In this document: positions 9,205 to 17,637 of the stretch, piece by piece
How the letters are laid out: the number at the start of each line of letters is the position of its first letter
Position numbering within the stretch: the first letter of the stretch is position 1
NCBI RefSeq assembly: GCF_005780165.1
Contig: NZ_VAUV01000015.1
Span: forward strand, 98,153 to 162,152
Source: Phragmitibacter flavus
Lineage (GTDB): Bacteria > Verrucomicrobiota > Verrucomicrobiia > Verrucomicrobiales > Verrucomicrobiaceae
Reading direction: 5' to 3'
DNA length: 64,000 nt
Notes under the pieces: generated by a model
What the model was told of the DNA's origin: nothing
What the model saw: only the letters and a program-made list of their open reading frames with translations
Databases searched by the model: none
Program-made: the position numbers and the translations under genes

Positions 9205-10365
9205 ATGCTAGGATTAAAGGTTCAAGACAACGCGGAATTTGGGGCTGAGATTATTCGTAAAGTGCGCGAAAAAGGCGGCCTTTCACGGGTGGAATTGGCG
9301 CGTGAATTGGGGGTGGCGGCTTCAACGATTGGTCGACATGTGGATGCGCTGGTTTCGGGGCAGTATTTTACGGAGACCGTGGAACCAACTCGTGAGGCGG
9401 GCAGACCTCCCACCCGCTTGCGTCCGAATGCGGGGAGAGGCTGTTTTGTAGGGGTGGATTTTTATTCCAGCAGCCTGTATGCGACGGCGGTGGACTTTGC
9501 GCAGCACAACATTGTGCAGAAAAGTTATGAGCTGAATGGCAAGGCGGGGGTGGATTTTGTTTTGGAGGAGCTGGCCGGAGCATTGAAGGACATGAGCAGT
9601 GCGGCAGGAATGCCGGTGCTGGCGGTGGGTTTGGCGACTCCGGGTCGCGTGGATGCGTCTCGCGGCGTGGCATTGCATTATGCGCAGGTGCCTGGTTTTC
9701 TTGATGTGCCGTTGGCGGAGAAGATGCAGGAGGTCACCGGGGCGAAGACGTTTGTTGAGAACAACATTCGCACGATGGCGCTGGCGGAACGCTGGTTTGG
9801 CGTGGCGCGGGGTTGTCAGGAGTTGATCTGTCTTGGGGTGCGTGTGGGGATCACGGCGGGGATTGTGCATCAAGGCCAGTTGTCGACCGGTTATCGCGGT
9901 CTGGGTGGAGAGGTGCGGGGGATGAATTGTCCGGTTTACGATGCGCAGAAGGACGAGTGGTCCTGGGGCGCGGACAATGCGATTGAGACGACGGCAAGTG
10001 TGCCGGCAGTGTTGTCGCGTTATTTCCAATTGAGTGGCGAAGAGGTGGAGATGGAAGCGTTTTTGGCCGCGGTGGAGGGCCGGGTTCCGGCAGCCATGAT
10101 TGCCTTGAAAGAGGCGGCGGCGGTGCATGGTTGGTTGATCACGCAAATGGCGCAGGTGACCGATCCTGAGATGGTGGTGTTGTCGGGTCCGCTGACAAAG
10201 ATGGGTGACGTTTATCTGGATGTGGTGAAGGAGATGTCCGCACTTTTCGCGAGCAACTATTACCCGCAGGTGCCGATTCATTTGTCGGAACTGGGTGAAT
10301 TTGCGGGTGCGGTCGGTGCGGCGGGGTTGGCGCTGGAGCGCTGGCGGCCGGATGACATGGGCTGA
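9205..10365 (+). CDS. ROK family transcriptional regulator
   Basis: A 386-residue protein with an N-terminal winged helix-turn-helix (about residues 12-60, 'GLSRVELARELGVAASTIGR') followed by a ROK sugar-kinase-like fold. The phosphate-binding region is 'FVGVDFYSSSLYATAVD' and 'VGLATPGRVD' lies in the middle of the first half. ROK regulators such as NagC and XylR bind sugars or sugar phosphates and control carbohydrate genes. The usual zinc-binding CxCGxxGC cluster is missing: the matching stretch around 'MNCPVYDAQKDEWSWG' has a single cysteine. Kinase activity is therefore unlikely and ligand binding may differ from NagC. A near-perfect inverted repeat lies just upstream. The gene stands alone, so its targets are unknown. 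Confidence 0.9.
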   Translation: MLGLKVQDNAEFGAEIIRKVREKGGLSRVELARELGVAASTIGRHVDALVSGQYFTETVEPTREAGRPPTRLRPNAGRGCFVGVDFYSSSLYATAVDFAQHNIVQKSYELNGKAGVDFVLEELAGALKDMSSAAGMPVLAVGLATPGRVDASRGVALHYAQVPGFLDVPLAEKMQEVTGAKTFVENNIRTMALAERWFGVARGCQELICLGVRVGITAGIVHQGQLSTGYRGLGGEVRGMNCPVYDAQKDEWSWGADNAIETTASVPAVLSRYFQLSGEEVEMEAFLAAVEGRVPAAMIALKEAAAVHGWLITQMAQVTDPEMVVLSGPLTKMGDVYLDVVKEMSALFASNYYPQVPIHLSELGEFAGAVGAAGLALERWRPDDMG

Positions 10366-10398
10366 TGAATGAGCGGTCTCCAAGGAGGAGACGGGGAC

Positions 10399-10462
10399 AA
10401 AAAATGCCGCCGGTTGGGAGATTCGGGTGATCGACGGCCGGAGCGCCCGCCTCGCAATCTCC
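10399..10462 (-). terminator. Probable terminator of the beta-repeat PEP-CTERM gene
   Basis: Read on the minus strand after the stop codon, GGAGATT pairs with AATCTCC (plus 10417-10423 and 10456-10462). CGGCGGC next to a run of six T's can pair with GCCGCCG at the end of the coding region. The stem and T-run are clear but the fold is branched. Confidence 0.42.
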
Positions 10463-10463
10463 A

Positions 10464-12527
10464 TCAGATGATGCGCGACTGACGGCGGCGACGGCTCACG
10501 ACAAGAGCGCCAAGTCCGACGAGGGCAAGGAGCGTTTTTGAGGGCTCAGGAATGGCGGCGACGGAGATGACGCCGGTGGAGAGAAAGTTGCTGACGTCCC
10601 AGAGACGGGTGAGGGAGCTGATGTCGGGCAGGTCGAATTGCAGACCATTGTCGCTGCTGCCATCGCGGAGGTTGGTTCCGACATCAAAGGTCCCGGCCAG
10701 GGTGCCGGACCAGCCGAGCAGGGTGAAGCTGTTGCCGACGGCGAAAGCGGTGTCAAAGGCTCCGGTGCCGGTGGTGAGGCTGGTGGTGACGTTAACATTG
10801 CCGTCGAGGGTCAGGGCATCAGCAGTGGTGATGTTGATGCGGTCATTGTCGCCTGCGCCTTCAATTTGGAGGACGGCGGTGCCGCCCGTGTTGAGGGCGA
10901 GTTGTGACAGCGTGATGGTGCCGGTGAGTCCGCCACCGTCGTCGCCGGGTCGGAGAAAGCCGCTGGTGATGGTGGTGGATCCGTTGATGGTGCCGGTGCC
11001 GGAGAGGCTGGCAGCGGCGTTGTTGACGGTGACAGCGCTGCCTGCGCCGAGGGAGCCCACGCCACCGAGGCCAACCTGGAGTGTGCCACCGGAAATGGTG
11101 GTGGCACCGGTGTAGGTGTTGACGCCGCTGAGGACCTGGGTGCCGGTGCCGAGTTTGGTGAGGGCGATGACTCCGTCGTTGGTTGCGGGGACGGCGTTGT
11201 TGGTGATGATGCCGGAGAAGGTGCCGGAAGCATTGCCACTTCCGACGCGCAGGTTGCGTTGGGTGGTGCCGCCGGTTTGATCGCTTTCTGAGGTGATGGT
11301 GCCGCCTCCGGTGAGGGCACCGGTGGTAAAATTCACAGGGGTGGCGTTGTTGTTGGTGGCGAGAATGAGAGTCGCACCGGTGGCAACGGTGGTTTCGCCG
11401 AGCTGATGGTCGCCCGGTGAGGTGCCAGATTTGATAAAGGCGAGAATGCCTTCCGAGACGTTGGTGGCTTCAAGAATGGCGGCGGCTCCGGTGGTGGCGG
11501 TATTGGTTCCGCCCAGGGTAAGGGCTCCGCTGCCGAGTTTGGTAAGGATGTGACCGGCACCGCTGATGGTGTGACCGGTCATGGTCAGGCGGGTGCTGCC
11601 AAGGACGGTGATTTCGATGTCGTTGGTGAGGGTGATGACGGGGGTTCCGGCGTTGAAAGTGCCGATAGTGGTGTTGTTGCCGGAGGTGCTGCCAACAGTG
11701 CCGTAGGTGAAGCTGCCGTTGAGCACCTTGTTGAAGATGCCGGTGACGGTGAGGCCGGTGCCGCTGTTGTTGAGGATGCCGCCGTTGATGGTGAAAGTGC
11801 CGGTGCCAAGGGCGGTGGCATTGCGGAGATTGAGCGTGCCGGAGGTGAGCGTGACGCCGCCGCTGAAGGTATTGGCCCCTGACAGGGTCCAGACTCCAGT
11901 CCCGGATTTTTCAATGGCGAGGGTGCCGATGCCGTCGCTGATGATGCCGCTAATTTCGGAACCGGTATTGATGCCGTTGAGGGTGAGCAGGGCGGTTCCG
12001 ACAACGCCAGTGCTGACGCCGTTGAACACTTTGATGGCGACGGCAGCGGGATTGGTGGTGGAACTGGTCCAGGTCTGGTTGGCTTGAAGGCTGAGATTGA
12101 CGGCATTGACGAGGGGGTCGGTATTGGAACCGATGTTGAACGCTCCGCGCACGTGGTTGATGCCGCTGGCACCAAGGTTGAGGGTTTGGGCAGTGCCGCC
12201 GCCAAGGAGGGTGGTGACGAAATTGTTGGAGGTGTTGGTGGCGAGGCCCAGGGCGGATTGGGTTCCGTTCAGGTTGACGATTTGGTCGACGGTGGCGGTG
12301 GTGGTGCCGAAAATGGCGATGTCGGATGCGCCGGGCGGATTGGCGGGATCAGGGGTGGCGGCGGTCTGCAGGGTGGACCAACTAGTGGGATCGGCCCAAG
12401 AGGTTCCGCTGCCGTCCCAGAAGAGGTTGACCGCGCTGGCATGGGGCAAGCAGGACAAAAAGACGGCAATGAATGCAATCGCAAGGACCGGGAGTGGACG
12501 GCGGGACTTGGAAAGGAAAACGGTCAT
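10464..12527 (-). CDS. Autotransporter-associated beta-strand repeat protein with PEP-CTERM anchor
   Basis: A 687-residue secreted protein. It has an N-terminal signal peptide ending near 'LPHASA'. The body is low-complexity and Thr/Gly/Asn-rich, with repeated 'GTGTQVLSGVNTYTGATTI'-like units (PATR type) that are expected to form a beta-helix. The C-terminus is a sorting signal: 'PEPS', a hydrophobic span 'LLALVGLGALVVS' and a basic tail. PEP-CTERM proteins are processed by exosortase and end up at the cell surface or in the matrix. No exosortase gene lies in this window. Long stop-free frames on the opposite strand are products of the biased composition. Confidence 0.9.
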   Translation of the reverse strand: MTVFLSKSRRPLPVLAIAFIAVFLSCLPHASAVNLFWDGSGTSWADPTSWSTLQTAATPDPANPPGASDIAIFGTTTATVDQIVNLNGTQSALGLATNTSNNFVTTLLGGGTAQTLNLGASGINHVRGAFNIGSNTDPLVNAVNLSLQANQTWTSSTTNPAAVAIKVFNGVSTGVVGTALLTLNGINTGSEISGIISDGIGTLAIEKSGTGVWTLSGANTFSGGVTLTSGTLNLRNATALGTGTFTINGGILNNSGTGLTVTGIFNKVLNGSFTYGTVGSTSGNNTTIGTFNAGTPVITLTNDIEITVLGSTRLTMTGHTISGAGHILTKLGSGALTLGGTNTATTGAAAILEATNVSEGILAFIKSGTSPGDHQLGETTVATGATLILATNNNATPVNFTTGALTGGGTITSESDQTGGTTQRNLRVGSGNASGTFSGIITNNAVPATNDGVIALTKLGTGTQVLSGVNTYTGATTISGGTLQVGLGGVGSLGAGSAVTVNNAAASLSGTGTINGSTTITSGFLRPGDDGGGLTGTITLSQLALNTGGTAVLQIEGAGDNDRINITTADALTLDGNVNVTTSLTTGTGAFDTAFAVGNSFTLLGWSGTLAGTFDVGTNLRDGSSDNGLQFDLPDISSLTRLWDVSNFLSTGVISVAAIPEPSKTLLALVGLGALVVSRRRRQSRII

Positions 12528-12757
12528 GGTGGCGAGCGATGGGCCGCAGGATTGGTTGAGTGGCGGGGAGGGATGAGGGTCAGGACGGCGTGTTCAAAAA
12601 AACGCGTGATTCAAATTGTGAGGGGAGGGGTTATTTTTGGCAAGACATAAACCGCGTTAAATGGTGCCGGGTTGTTCCCTCCGGTGATGCTGTGCACGCG
12701 TTTAGGGAGTCTGCTGTGGGGGCAGACGGTCGCAGATAATGGACGCGACGGGGTTGA

Positions 12758-12777
12758 GGTGGACAGAAATGTCCACC
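12758..12777 (-). terminator. Hairpin downstream of asd, possible terminator
   Basis: GGTGGACA and TGTCCACC form a perfect 8-bp stem around a 4-base loop, starting 14 bases after the asd stop. No T-run follows on the minus strand, so intrinsic termination is uncertain. The rest of the 12528-12791 gap shows nothing I can name. Confidence 0.35.
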
Positions 12778-12791
12778 CCCCTTGCTTTAGC

Positions 12792-13820
12792 TTAAAGGCA
12801 CTCGGCGATTTGGACGGCGTTGAGGGCGGCACCTTTGAGGAGCTGGTCCCCGGCGACCCAGAAGGCGAGGCCGTTGTCCAAGGCGCAGTCGATACGCAGG
12901 CGTCCGACGGCACAGTTGTCTTTGCCAGCGACGTTCAGGGCGAGAGGATACTGCTTCAGGGAAGGATCGTCGATGACGTCGAGGCCAGGGGCGGCGCTGA
13001 GCACTTCGCGCGCGGCTTCGAGGCTGATGGGGCGCTCGAACTCGGCGTTCACGGCGACGCTGTGGGCGCGGAACACGGGCACGCGCACGCAGGTGACGCT
13101 GGCGCGGAAGTCGGGGTGGTGCATGATTTTGCGCCCCTCGTTTTCCATTTTCATTTCTTCCTTGGTGTAGCCGTCGTCGAGGAAGGAGTCGACATGGGGA
13201 AGCGCGTTGAAGGCAATCTGATGGGGATAGACTTTGACAAATTCATTGGCCACCTGGACGTCGTCCCACTTACGCTCGGAGCGGGCCCATTCGCGGGTTT
13301 GGGCTTCGAGTTCTTCAATGGCCTGTGCACCGGTGCCGCTGACGGCCTGGTAGCTGGCGGCGATGACGCGTTTGACGCCGAAAGCCTGATGCAACGGATA
13401 GAGCGCCATGAGGGTGATGGCAGTGGTGCAGTTCGGATTCGCGACGATGTTTTTGGGAAGGTTTTTGAGGTCGCCAGCATTGATTTCGGGCACGACGAGG
13501 GGCACCTGATCATCCATGCGGAAGGCAGAGGAGTTGTCGACCACAATGGCTCCGGCGGCGGTGGCGTGCGGGGCGAATTCCTTGCTGATGCCGCCTCCGG
13601 CGCTGAAAAGCGCGATGTCTACCCCTGTGAAAGCGTCGGCGGTGAGTTCCTTGATGGTGATGTCCTGACCCTTAAATTTCATGGTCTTGCCAGCGCTGCG
13701 TGCGGAGGCAAGGAGGGTAAGTTCACCGACGGGGAAGGCGCGTTGTTCGAGACAGCGCAGCATTTCCACGCCGACCGCGCCGGTGGCACCGACGATCGCG
13801 ACGTGTTTGAGATTGCTCAT
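12792..13820 (-). CDS. asd: Aspartate-semialdehyde dehydrogenase
   Basis: A 342-residue enzyme that reduces aspartyl phosphate to aspartate semialdehyde with NADPH in the cytoplasm. This is the branch point to lysine, diaminopimelate, threonine and methionine. The Rossmann motif 'VAIVGATGAVGVEM' is at residues 7-20, and the active-site cysteine is Cys131 in 'VANPNCTTAI'. A histidine in 'RVPVFRAHS' matches the conserved catalytic region. The length fits the family. It stands alone on the minus strand, and its start region faces the L,D-transpeptidase gene. Confidence 0.97.
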   Translation of the reverse strand: MSNLKHVAIVGATGAVGVEMLRCLEQRAFPVGELTLLASARSAGKTMKFKGQDITIKELTADAFTGVDIALFSAGGGISKEFAPHATAAGAIVVDNSSAFRMDDQVPLVVPEINAGDLKNLPKNIVANPNCTTAITLMALYPLHQAFGVKRVIAASYQAVSGTGAQAIEELEAQTREWARSERKWDDVQVANEFVKVYPHQIAFNALPHVDSFLDDGYTKEEMKMENEGRKIMHHPDFRASVTCVRVPVFRAHSVAVNAEFERPISLEAAREVLSAAPGLDVIDDPSLKQYPLALNVAGKDNCAVGRLRIDCALDNGLAFWVAGDQLLKGAALNAVQIAECL

Positions 13821-13947
13821 TAAGGAAGGGTGGTGTGTGGTTAGATTGATACGCTTTGCTGATCCATCTGGTTCGGCGAACGCACCTCCCCGGTTGCCCG
13901 AGGGCGGTCAAGATGACACATTCCGCAAAACGATCAACTTCAACATC

Positions 13948-14412
13948 ATGCTGCTGTCCCGACCAAGATTGGAAGTTTCCATCGCCACCCAGATCCTGAG
14001 TCTGTGGGATGGATCGCGATTGGTGAAGAGCTGGCCGTGCAGCACTTCGAAGTTTGGCATTGGGTTTGAGGAAGGTTCGATGAAAACGCCGCTCGGGCAT
14101 TTTCGCATCGCGGAAAAGCGTGGGGATGGGGCCAGTTTGCACACGATTTTTAAGGCGAGAGAGCCGGTTGGTGAATGGCATGCTGGTGAGGCGGAAAGCG
14201 AAGATTTAATTCTGGGCCGGATTCTCTGGCTCGAGGGGGGTGAGGAGCGCAATGCGAACACTTTGGGCCGCTACGTTTACATTCATGGCACCAATGGAGA
14301 GGACAAAATTGGTCAGCGCGCGAGTCACGGCTGCATCCGGCTGCGCAATCAGGATGTGGTCGAACTCTACGATCTAGCGAAGGTGGGGATGCCGGTATGG
14401 GTCAATGAATGA
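13948..14412 (+). CDS. L,D-transpeptidase (YkuD domain) protein
   Basis: A 154-residue protein made almost entirely of a YkuD catalytic domain. 'HGTN' begins at His113, and 'SHGCIRLRNQDV' gives the catalytic Cys129 with its conserved His and Arg. Such enzymes form 3-3 peptidoglycan cross-links or attach proteins to the wall. The ATG at 13948 is chosen because homology starts right after it, although there is no strong ribosome-binding site. An upstream in-frame start at 13681 would overlap asd on the opposite strand and give non-homologous sequence. No signal peptide is seen with either start, which is odd for a periplasmic enzyme. Confidence 0.85.
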   Translation: MLLSRPRLEVSIATQILSLWDGSRLVKSWPCSTSKFGIGFEEGSMKTPLGHFRIAEKRGDGASLHTIFKAREPVGEWHAGEAESEDLILGRILWLEGGEERNANTLGRYVYIHGTNGEDKIGQRASHGCIRLRNQDVVELYDLAKVGMPVWVNE

Positions 14413-14493
14413 ACCAACCCACGGAGAAAAACACACGCGGATTACGAGGGCACCCGATTGTTAATGTGAAGGAAATGTTTTAATCATTTCTGC

Positions 14494-14521
14494 TGGCAAA
14501 ACTCCTGCTTGCATCTATACA
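14494..14521 (+). promoter_or_regulatory. Candidate sigma70-type promoter for the small lipoprotein gene
   Basis: TGGCAA (14494-14499) and TATACA (14516-14521) are separated by 16 bases and lie about 66 bases before the start codon. The match is modest. Confidence 0.25.
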
Positions 14522-14587
14522 GAACGGACGCTTGGAAAATCTTCCAAATGTTCACAATCAACAAACGTTAATCTAATTCAATCCTAC

Positions 14588-14704
14588 ATGAAGCTTACTC
14601 TTCTCGCTCTCGCCATGGCCGCCGTCGCAATGGTCTCCTGCAAATCCAAAACCACCTCCGCCCCTCCTCCTCCAGTGGACATGGGCTACAGCAGCAGCAA
14701 ATAA
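14588..14704 (+). CDS. Very small lipoprotein (38 aa)
   Basis: A short frame begins with a lipoprotein signal peptide 'MKLTLLALAMAAVAMVSC', where Cys18 would be lipidated. The mature peptide is only about 21 residues, Lys/Ser/Pro-rich with four prolines, and ends 'GYSSSK'. It is followed 32 bases later by a strong intrinsic terminator. That, with a possible promoter upstream, supports a real single-gene unit. Tiny lipoproteins of this kind often sit in the envelope, but no function can be read. Confidence 0.7.
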   Translation: MKLTLLALAMAAVAMVSCKSKTTSAPPPPVDMGYSSSK

Positions 14705-14736
14705 TCAATTTTTGCTGATTTGTTGACCAAATCATC

Positions 14737-14784
14737 AAGGCGTGTTGGGAATTCCCGACGCGCCTTGTTTTTTGCCTTTTTTTG
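14737..14784 (+). terminator. Rho-independent terminator
   Basis: AAGGCGTGTTGGG pairs with CCCGACGCGCCTT (13 bp including two G-U pairs) around a 4-base AATT loop. T-rich runs follow. It ends the 38-aa lipoprotein gene. Confidence 0.85.
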
Positions 14785-14847
14785 TATCAAGCGGGTGTTT
14801 GAGCGCGTATGATTTCCTGCTCAATCTTTAAATTCAACCAATTCAAC

Positions 14848-15033
14848 ATGACCCGTATTCTTACCCTGATCGCCTCTGTTTCTCTTCTCAGCCTCGCCTC
14901 CTGCGCCACGCACGGCAAAAAAGGTTCCTCCTGCTGCGGCACCGACAAAGCCAAAAAAGAGTGCTGTGACTCCGCCAAGAAGGACAAAAAAGATTGCGCC
15001 ACTTGCGCTCCTGACGCCAAGAAAAAGGCCTGA
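14848..15033 (+). CDS. Cysteine-rich small lipoprotein (61 aa)
   Basis: The protein begins 'MTRILTLIASVSLLSLASC', a lipobox with lipidated Cys19. The 42-residue mature part is rich in Lys and has seven further cysteines in pairs (SCCG, ECCD, CATC). This pattern suggests metal or redox binding, but no named family is recognised. ATG 14848 is chosen because it starts the signal peptide; ATG 14809 would add 13 residues ahead of it. A terminator-like hairpin follows at 15066. Confidence 0.75.
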   Translation: MTRILTLIASVSLLSLASCATHGKKGSSCCGTDKAKKECCDSAKKDKKDCATCAPDAKKKA

Positions 15034-15065
15034 GTTTTTTGATTTAGGAATCAGTTCCACTTTAG

Positions 15066-15105
15066 AACCGCCGCGCTCAAATTTTGGGTGTCGGCGGTTT
15101 TCTTT
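15066..15105 (+). terminator. Rho-independent terminator
   Basis: AACCGCCG (15066-15073) and CGGCGGTT (15092-15099) form an 8-bp stem followed by TTCTTTT. It ends the cysteine-rich lipoprotein gene and overlaps the 3' end of the convergent mpg gene. Confidence 0.65.
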
Positions 15106-15739
15106 TGGCTCCGGGGACCTTGCCATAGGACACACTAACATGGGGATGGTTGGCGGCGAGAAATCGCCAGGGGAATTCGGCCGCTTTGCTGATGCCCACG
15201 CGAACATCAGCGACCACGGTTACTGTATGAGAGGGTTTGGGTTGCCGCAATTGTCCGAGGGGGCTGCGCTCGGGGCCGGTGAGGGGCAGTCCGTGGTGAT
15301 CACCGGTGATGCCCAAGGCCAGCGCGAGTTTTCCCGGACCGGAGCAAAGGTGTCGGCCTTCGCGTCCACCCCGGCGTTCTTGCATGATCGGGATGCCGTC
15401 TTTCGGTTCGAGGGCGCGGACAAGGATCAGTCCATCACGCTGACCACCTTTCGCCAGCAGGTTGAAGAGCCAATACATGCCGTAGTTGAGATAGACATAA
15501 GCGGAGCCGGGCGGATGGTTTTGCACGAACGCGCGGGCGGAAAGACGCGAGGCGGTGTGGCAGGCGGAGTCACCTTCTGCGGCGTAAGCTTCGGTTTCGA
15601 CGATGATGCCGCTGCAACCGTTCCAGTGAAGTTCAATGCCAATGAGGTCGCGGGCGACGATAATGACATCGCGCTGGAAGAAGGCGGGGGTGAGGGGGGT
15701 GGAGGGCATGGGTTTTCTCATGCGAGGAACGCGAGGCAC
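15077..15739 (-). CDS. mpg: DNA-3-methyladenine glycosylase (AAG/MPG type)
   Basis: A protein of up to 220 residues that removes alkylated purines such as 3-methyladenine from DNA in base-excision repair. Family landmarks are 'ARDLIGIEL' near residue 29, 'IVETEAYAAEGDSACH' at about 45-60 with the likely catalytic Glu, 'GSAYVYLNYGMYWLFNL' at about 77-93, and 'LCSGPGKLALALGI' at about 131-144. Starts at 15739, 15721 or 15709 are possible, since homology begins near 'PLTPAFF'. It lies 9 bases after the secretin-like gene on the same strand, so they may share a transcript. Confidence 0.93.
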   Translation of the reverse strand: MPRVPRMRKPMPSTPLTPAFFQRDVIIVARDLIGIELHWNGCSGIIVETEAYAAEGDSACHTASRLSARAFVQNHPPGSAYVYLNYGMYWLFNLLAKGGQRDGLILVRALEPKDGIPIMQERRGGREGRHLCSGPGKLALALGITGDHHGLPLTGPERSPLGQLRQPKPSHTVTVVADVRVGISKAAEFPWRFLAANHPHVSVSYGKVPGAKRKPPTPKI

Positions 15740-15748
15740 GGAAGAGAT

Positions 15749-17531
15749 TCAATCTGGATTGGGTCGCCGGATATTGACACGGATGAAGGCAGCTTGGAGG
15801 ACGGCTTTGCCATTGAACTCCGCCGTGCCTTCGGGCTTCCAGATGGAGAGGAGACGCATGCAGCCGTCGCTGAGTATGGTGGAGGTGGCAATCTTGGTGC
15901 GATGGAAGTTTCTGATAGGTAATGGGGAATCGTGGGCTGCCGGTTCGGATTGGGGTGTCGGTGAGGCGTAATGATATTCGAGACTGAGATTAAGGTCGAT
16001 AGTTTGCCCGTCAGGTGTGATTACTGGATCCAATTCAAGACGCGTGCCGATGAGTTGAGAGTCTTCAAAAACGACTCTCATGGTGCTCGCATCCGTTGGT
16101 GTCGGGACTTCACGCTTGTTTTCATCAACGGCTGCCGGAGCGACAGGAACTTTGTCGTGAGAGATAAATTCAATTTCTTTGGCTTGGAGCATCTCTTGTC
16201 CCGCTTGAGTTACGCCGCGTTGGCCGCTTCGACAGTCGAGATGAATGGTTCGCAAGTGCTTTGCTTTGTTCTGACTAATCAGCTTTTCGATTTCATTCCA
16301 GACTTGAGTGTGGTCCCCCTGCTGTTTGGTCTGGTTGGAGAAGTGTTGTAGTGAGTTGGCATCAGCTTGGACGATCTCTATGGTGTGTAAAATTTCAGCA
16401 GGGTTCATTCTGCATCCTCCAGAGGTGTAGGCTTCGACGGCGTCGAGCGCGGCAGTGGTATTGACAACCGTTAACAAGTGATTGTAGGGATCAAATGTCG
16501 CCAATGAGCCCTCGGGGAATGGAATGCCTTCGGCTTTCAGGATGGTTTCAGGATTACGTCGTAATGCCTGATCGGCTTCTTGAGATGGGGCGAACGGATC
16601 AGAAATCGTGGATTGTAATAGTTCTGCGGGAACTGGGAAGGTTCGCAACTCCATTCCTGCGGGAACGAGGGGTTGAGGCCGACCTTCAGCAATGGGACTG
16701 ACGGTTTCGACCTTGTCCGCGAGACGGGTGAGAATTTGCTGGAGGCGGGTATTCGGTGCGGGAATTGCAGATTGTAAGTGGACGGTAAGGAATGCTGCCT
16801 GCATTATTTCTGGGCGGCCAAGGACTTCATTCGAGGGAACAGTCCAGACACTCAACAGCTTGGTGGCACCGACATCAAAGTAGGAGGAGGTAACAGTTTT
16901 GGTAAAGTGAAGATCCGTCATTGGAATCGGAAATTTCTGCGGAGCACCGAGGAGGTTCAGTGGCTCATCGCGATGTTCTGGAGGCGAAAAGTGGTATTCC
17001 AATCCGTAGTTGAGATCGACTCCCCGCTGATTGGCTAGCAATACAGGATCCGCTTCGAAAATGAGTCCGACTTGCCGTATTTCCCGCCCGAGGGCGACGG
17101 TTCCGTTGTTAGAGAGATTAATTTCCTGGCTCTGCAGGATGTCTTTGGCCGTGTCCAGCACCATTCGCCCCCCGGACTTAATCTCACCTCTCTGTGTGGC
17201 AGTGATGCGGAATGCTCCGGCAGGTTCTGATAACAATGCTTGGGATAGCCGGGGGCCATGGTCACGCTGCTTTTGTAAGTCCGCCAAGAGTCGGTGCATT
17301 CTGTCAGGTTCCGCCTCAATGATCTTCAACTCCAAAGCAATAACTTTTGGCACTTTCTCATTAAGGAGATCTGCTACACGTTCAAAGGCCTGCATGCGGT
17401 GGTAGTTGAACGGTTTTAACAATCCATTCATTCGGCGCTGCTGGTGTCTGCGCTTTTGTGGGGATGGTGAAAATGCAGGCAATCAGCAGAGCGAGAAGGA
17501 GGTTTTTCAGGACGTCAGGCATTGGGCGCAT
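15749..17531 (-). CDS. Secreted secretin-domain-like protein, with +1 frameshift near its 5' end
   Basis: The main frame (17482-15749) encodes two copies of a secretin/type II-like module. Both have a VIALELKIIEAE/ILHTIEIVQAD-type strand and a 'LELDPVITPDGQTIDLNL'-like segment. A linker containing 'GIPFPEGSLATFDPYN' is common in verrucomicrobial secretin relatives. The main frame has no signal peptide. In the frame one base off, ATG 17531 begins 'MRPMPDVLKNLLLALLIACI', a clear signal peptide ending 'TKAQ'. That frame runs to CTT TGA at plus 17387-17382. Skipping one T there joins 'QLPPHAGL' to 'ERVADLLNEK' and yields 593 residues. The site resembles the prfB +1 frameshift site. A mutation or sequencing error is also possible. 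Confidence 0.72.
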
Positions 17532-17637
17532 TGTCTCAGGCAACAAGATTTGAGGGAAGCGCGAATGTTTGGGGAAAGTGGTGTTTTTTTGGACAATATC
17601 GGAGCGAAAGATGGACGGGGGAACGTTGGTTTAATGG

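Noticed and set aside
12672..13823. Long plus-strand open frame opposite asd
   Set aside because: asd is unambiguous on the minus strand; the plus frame has no domain.
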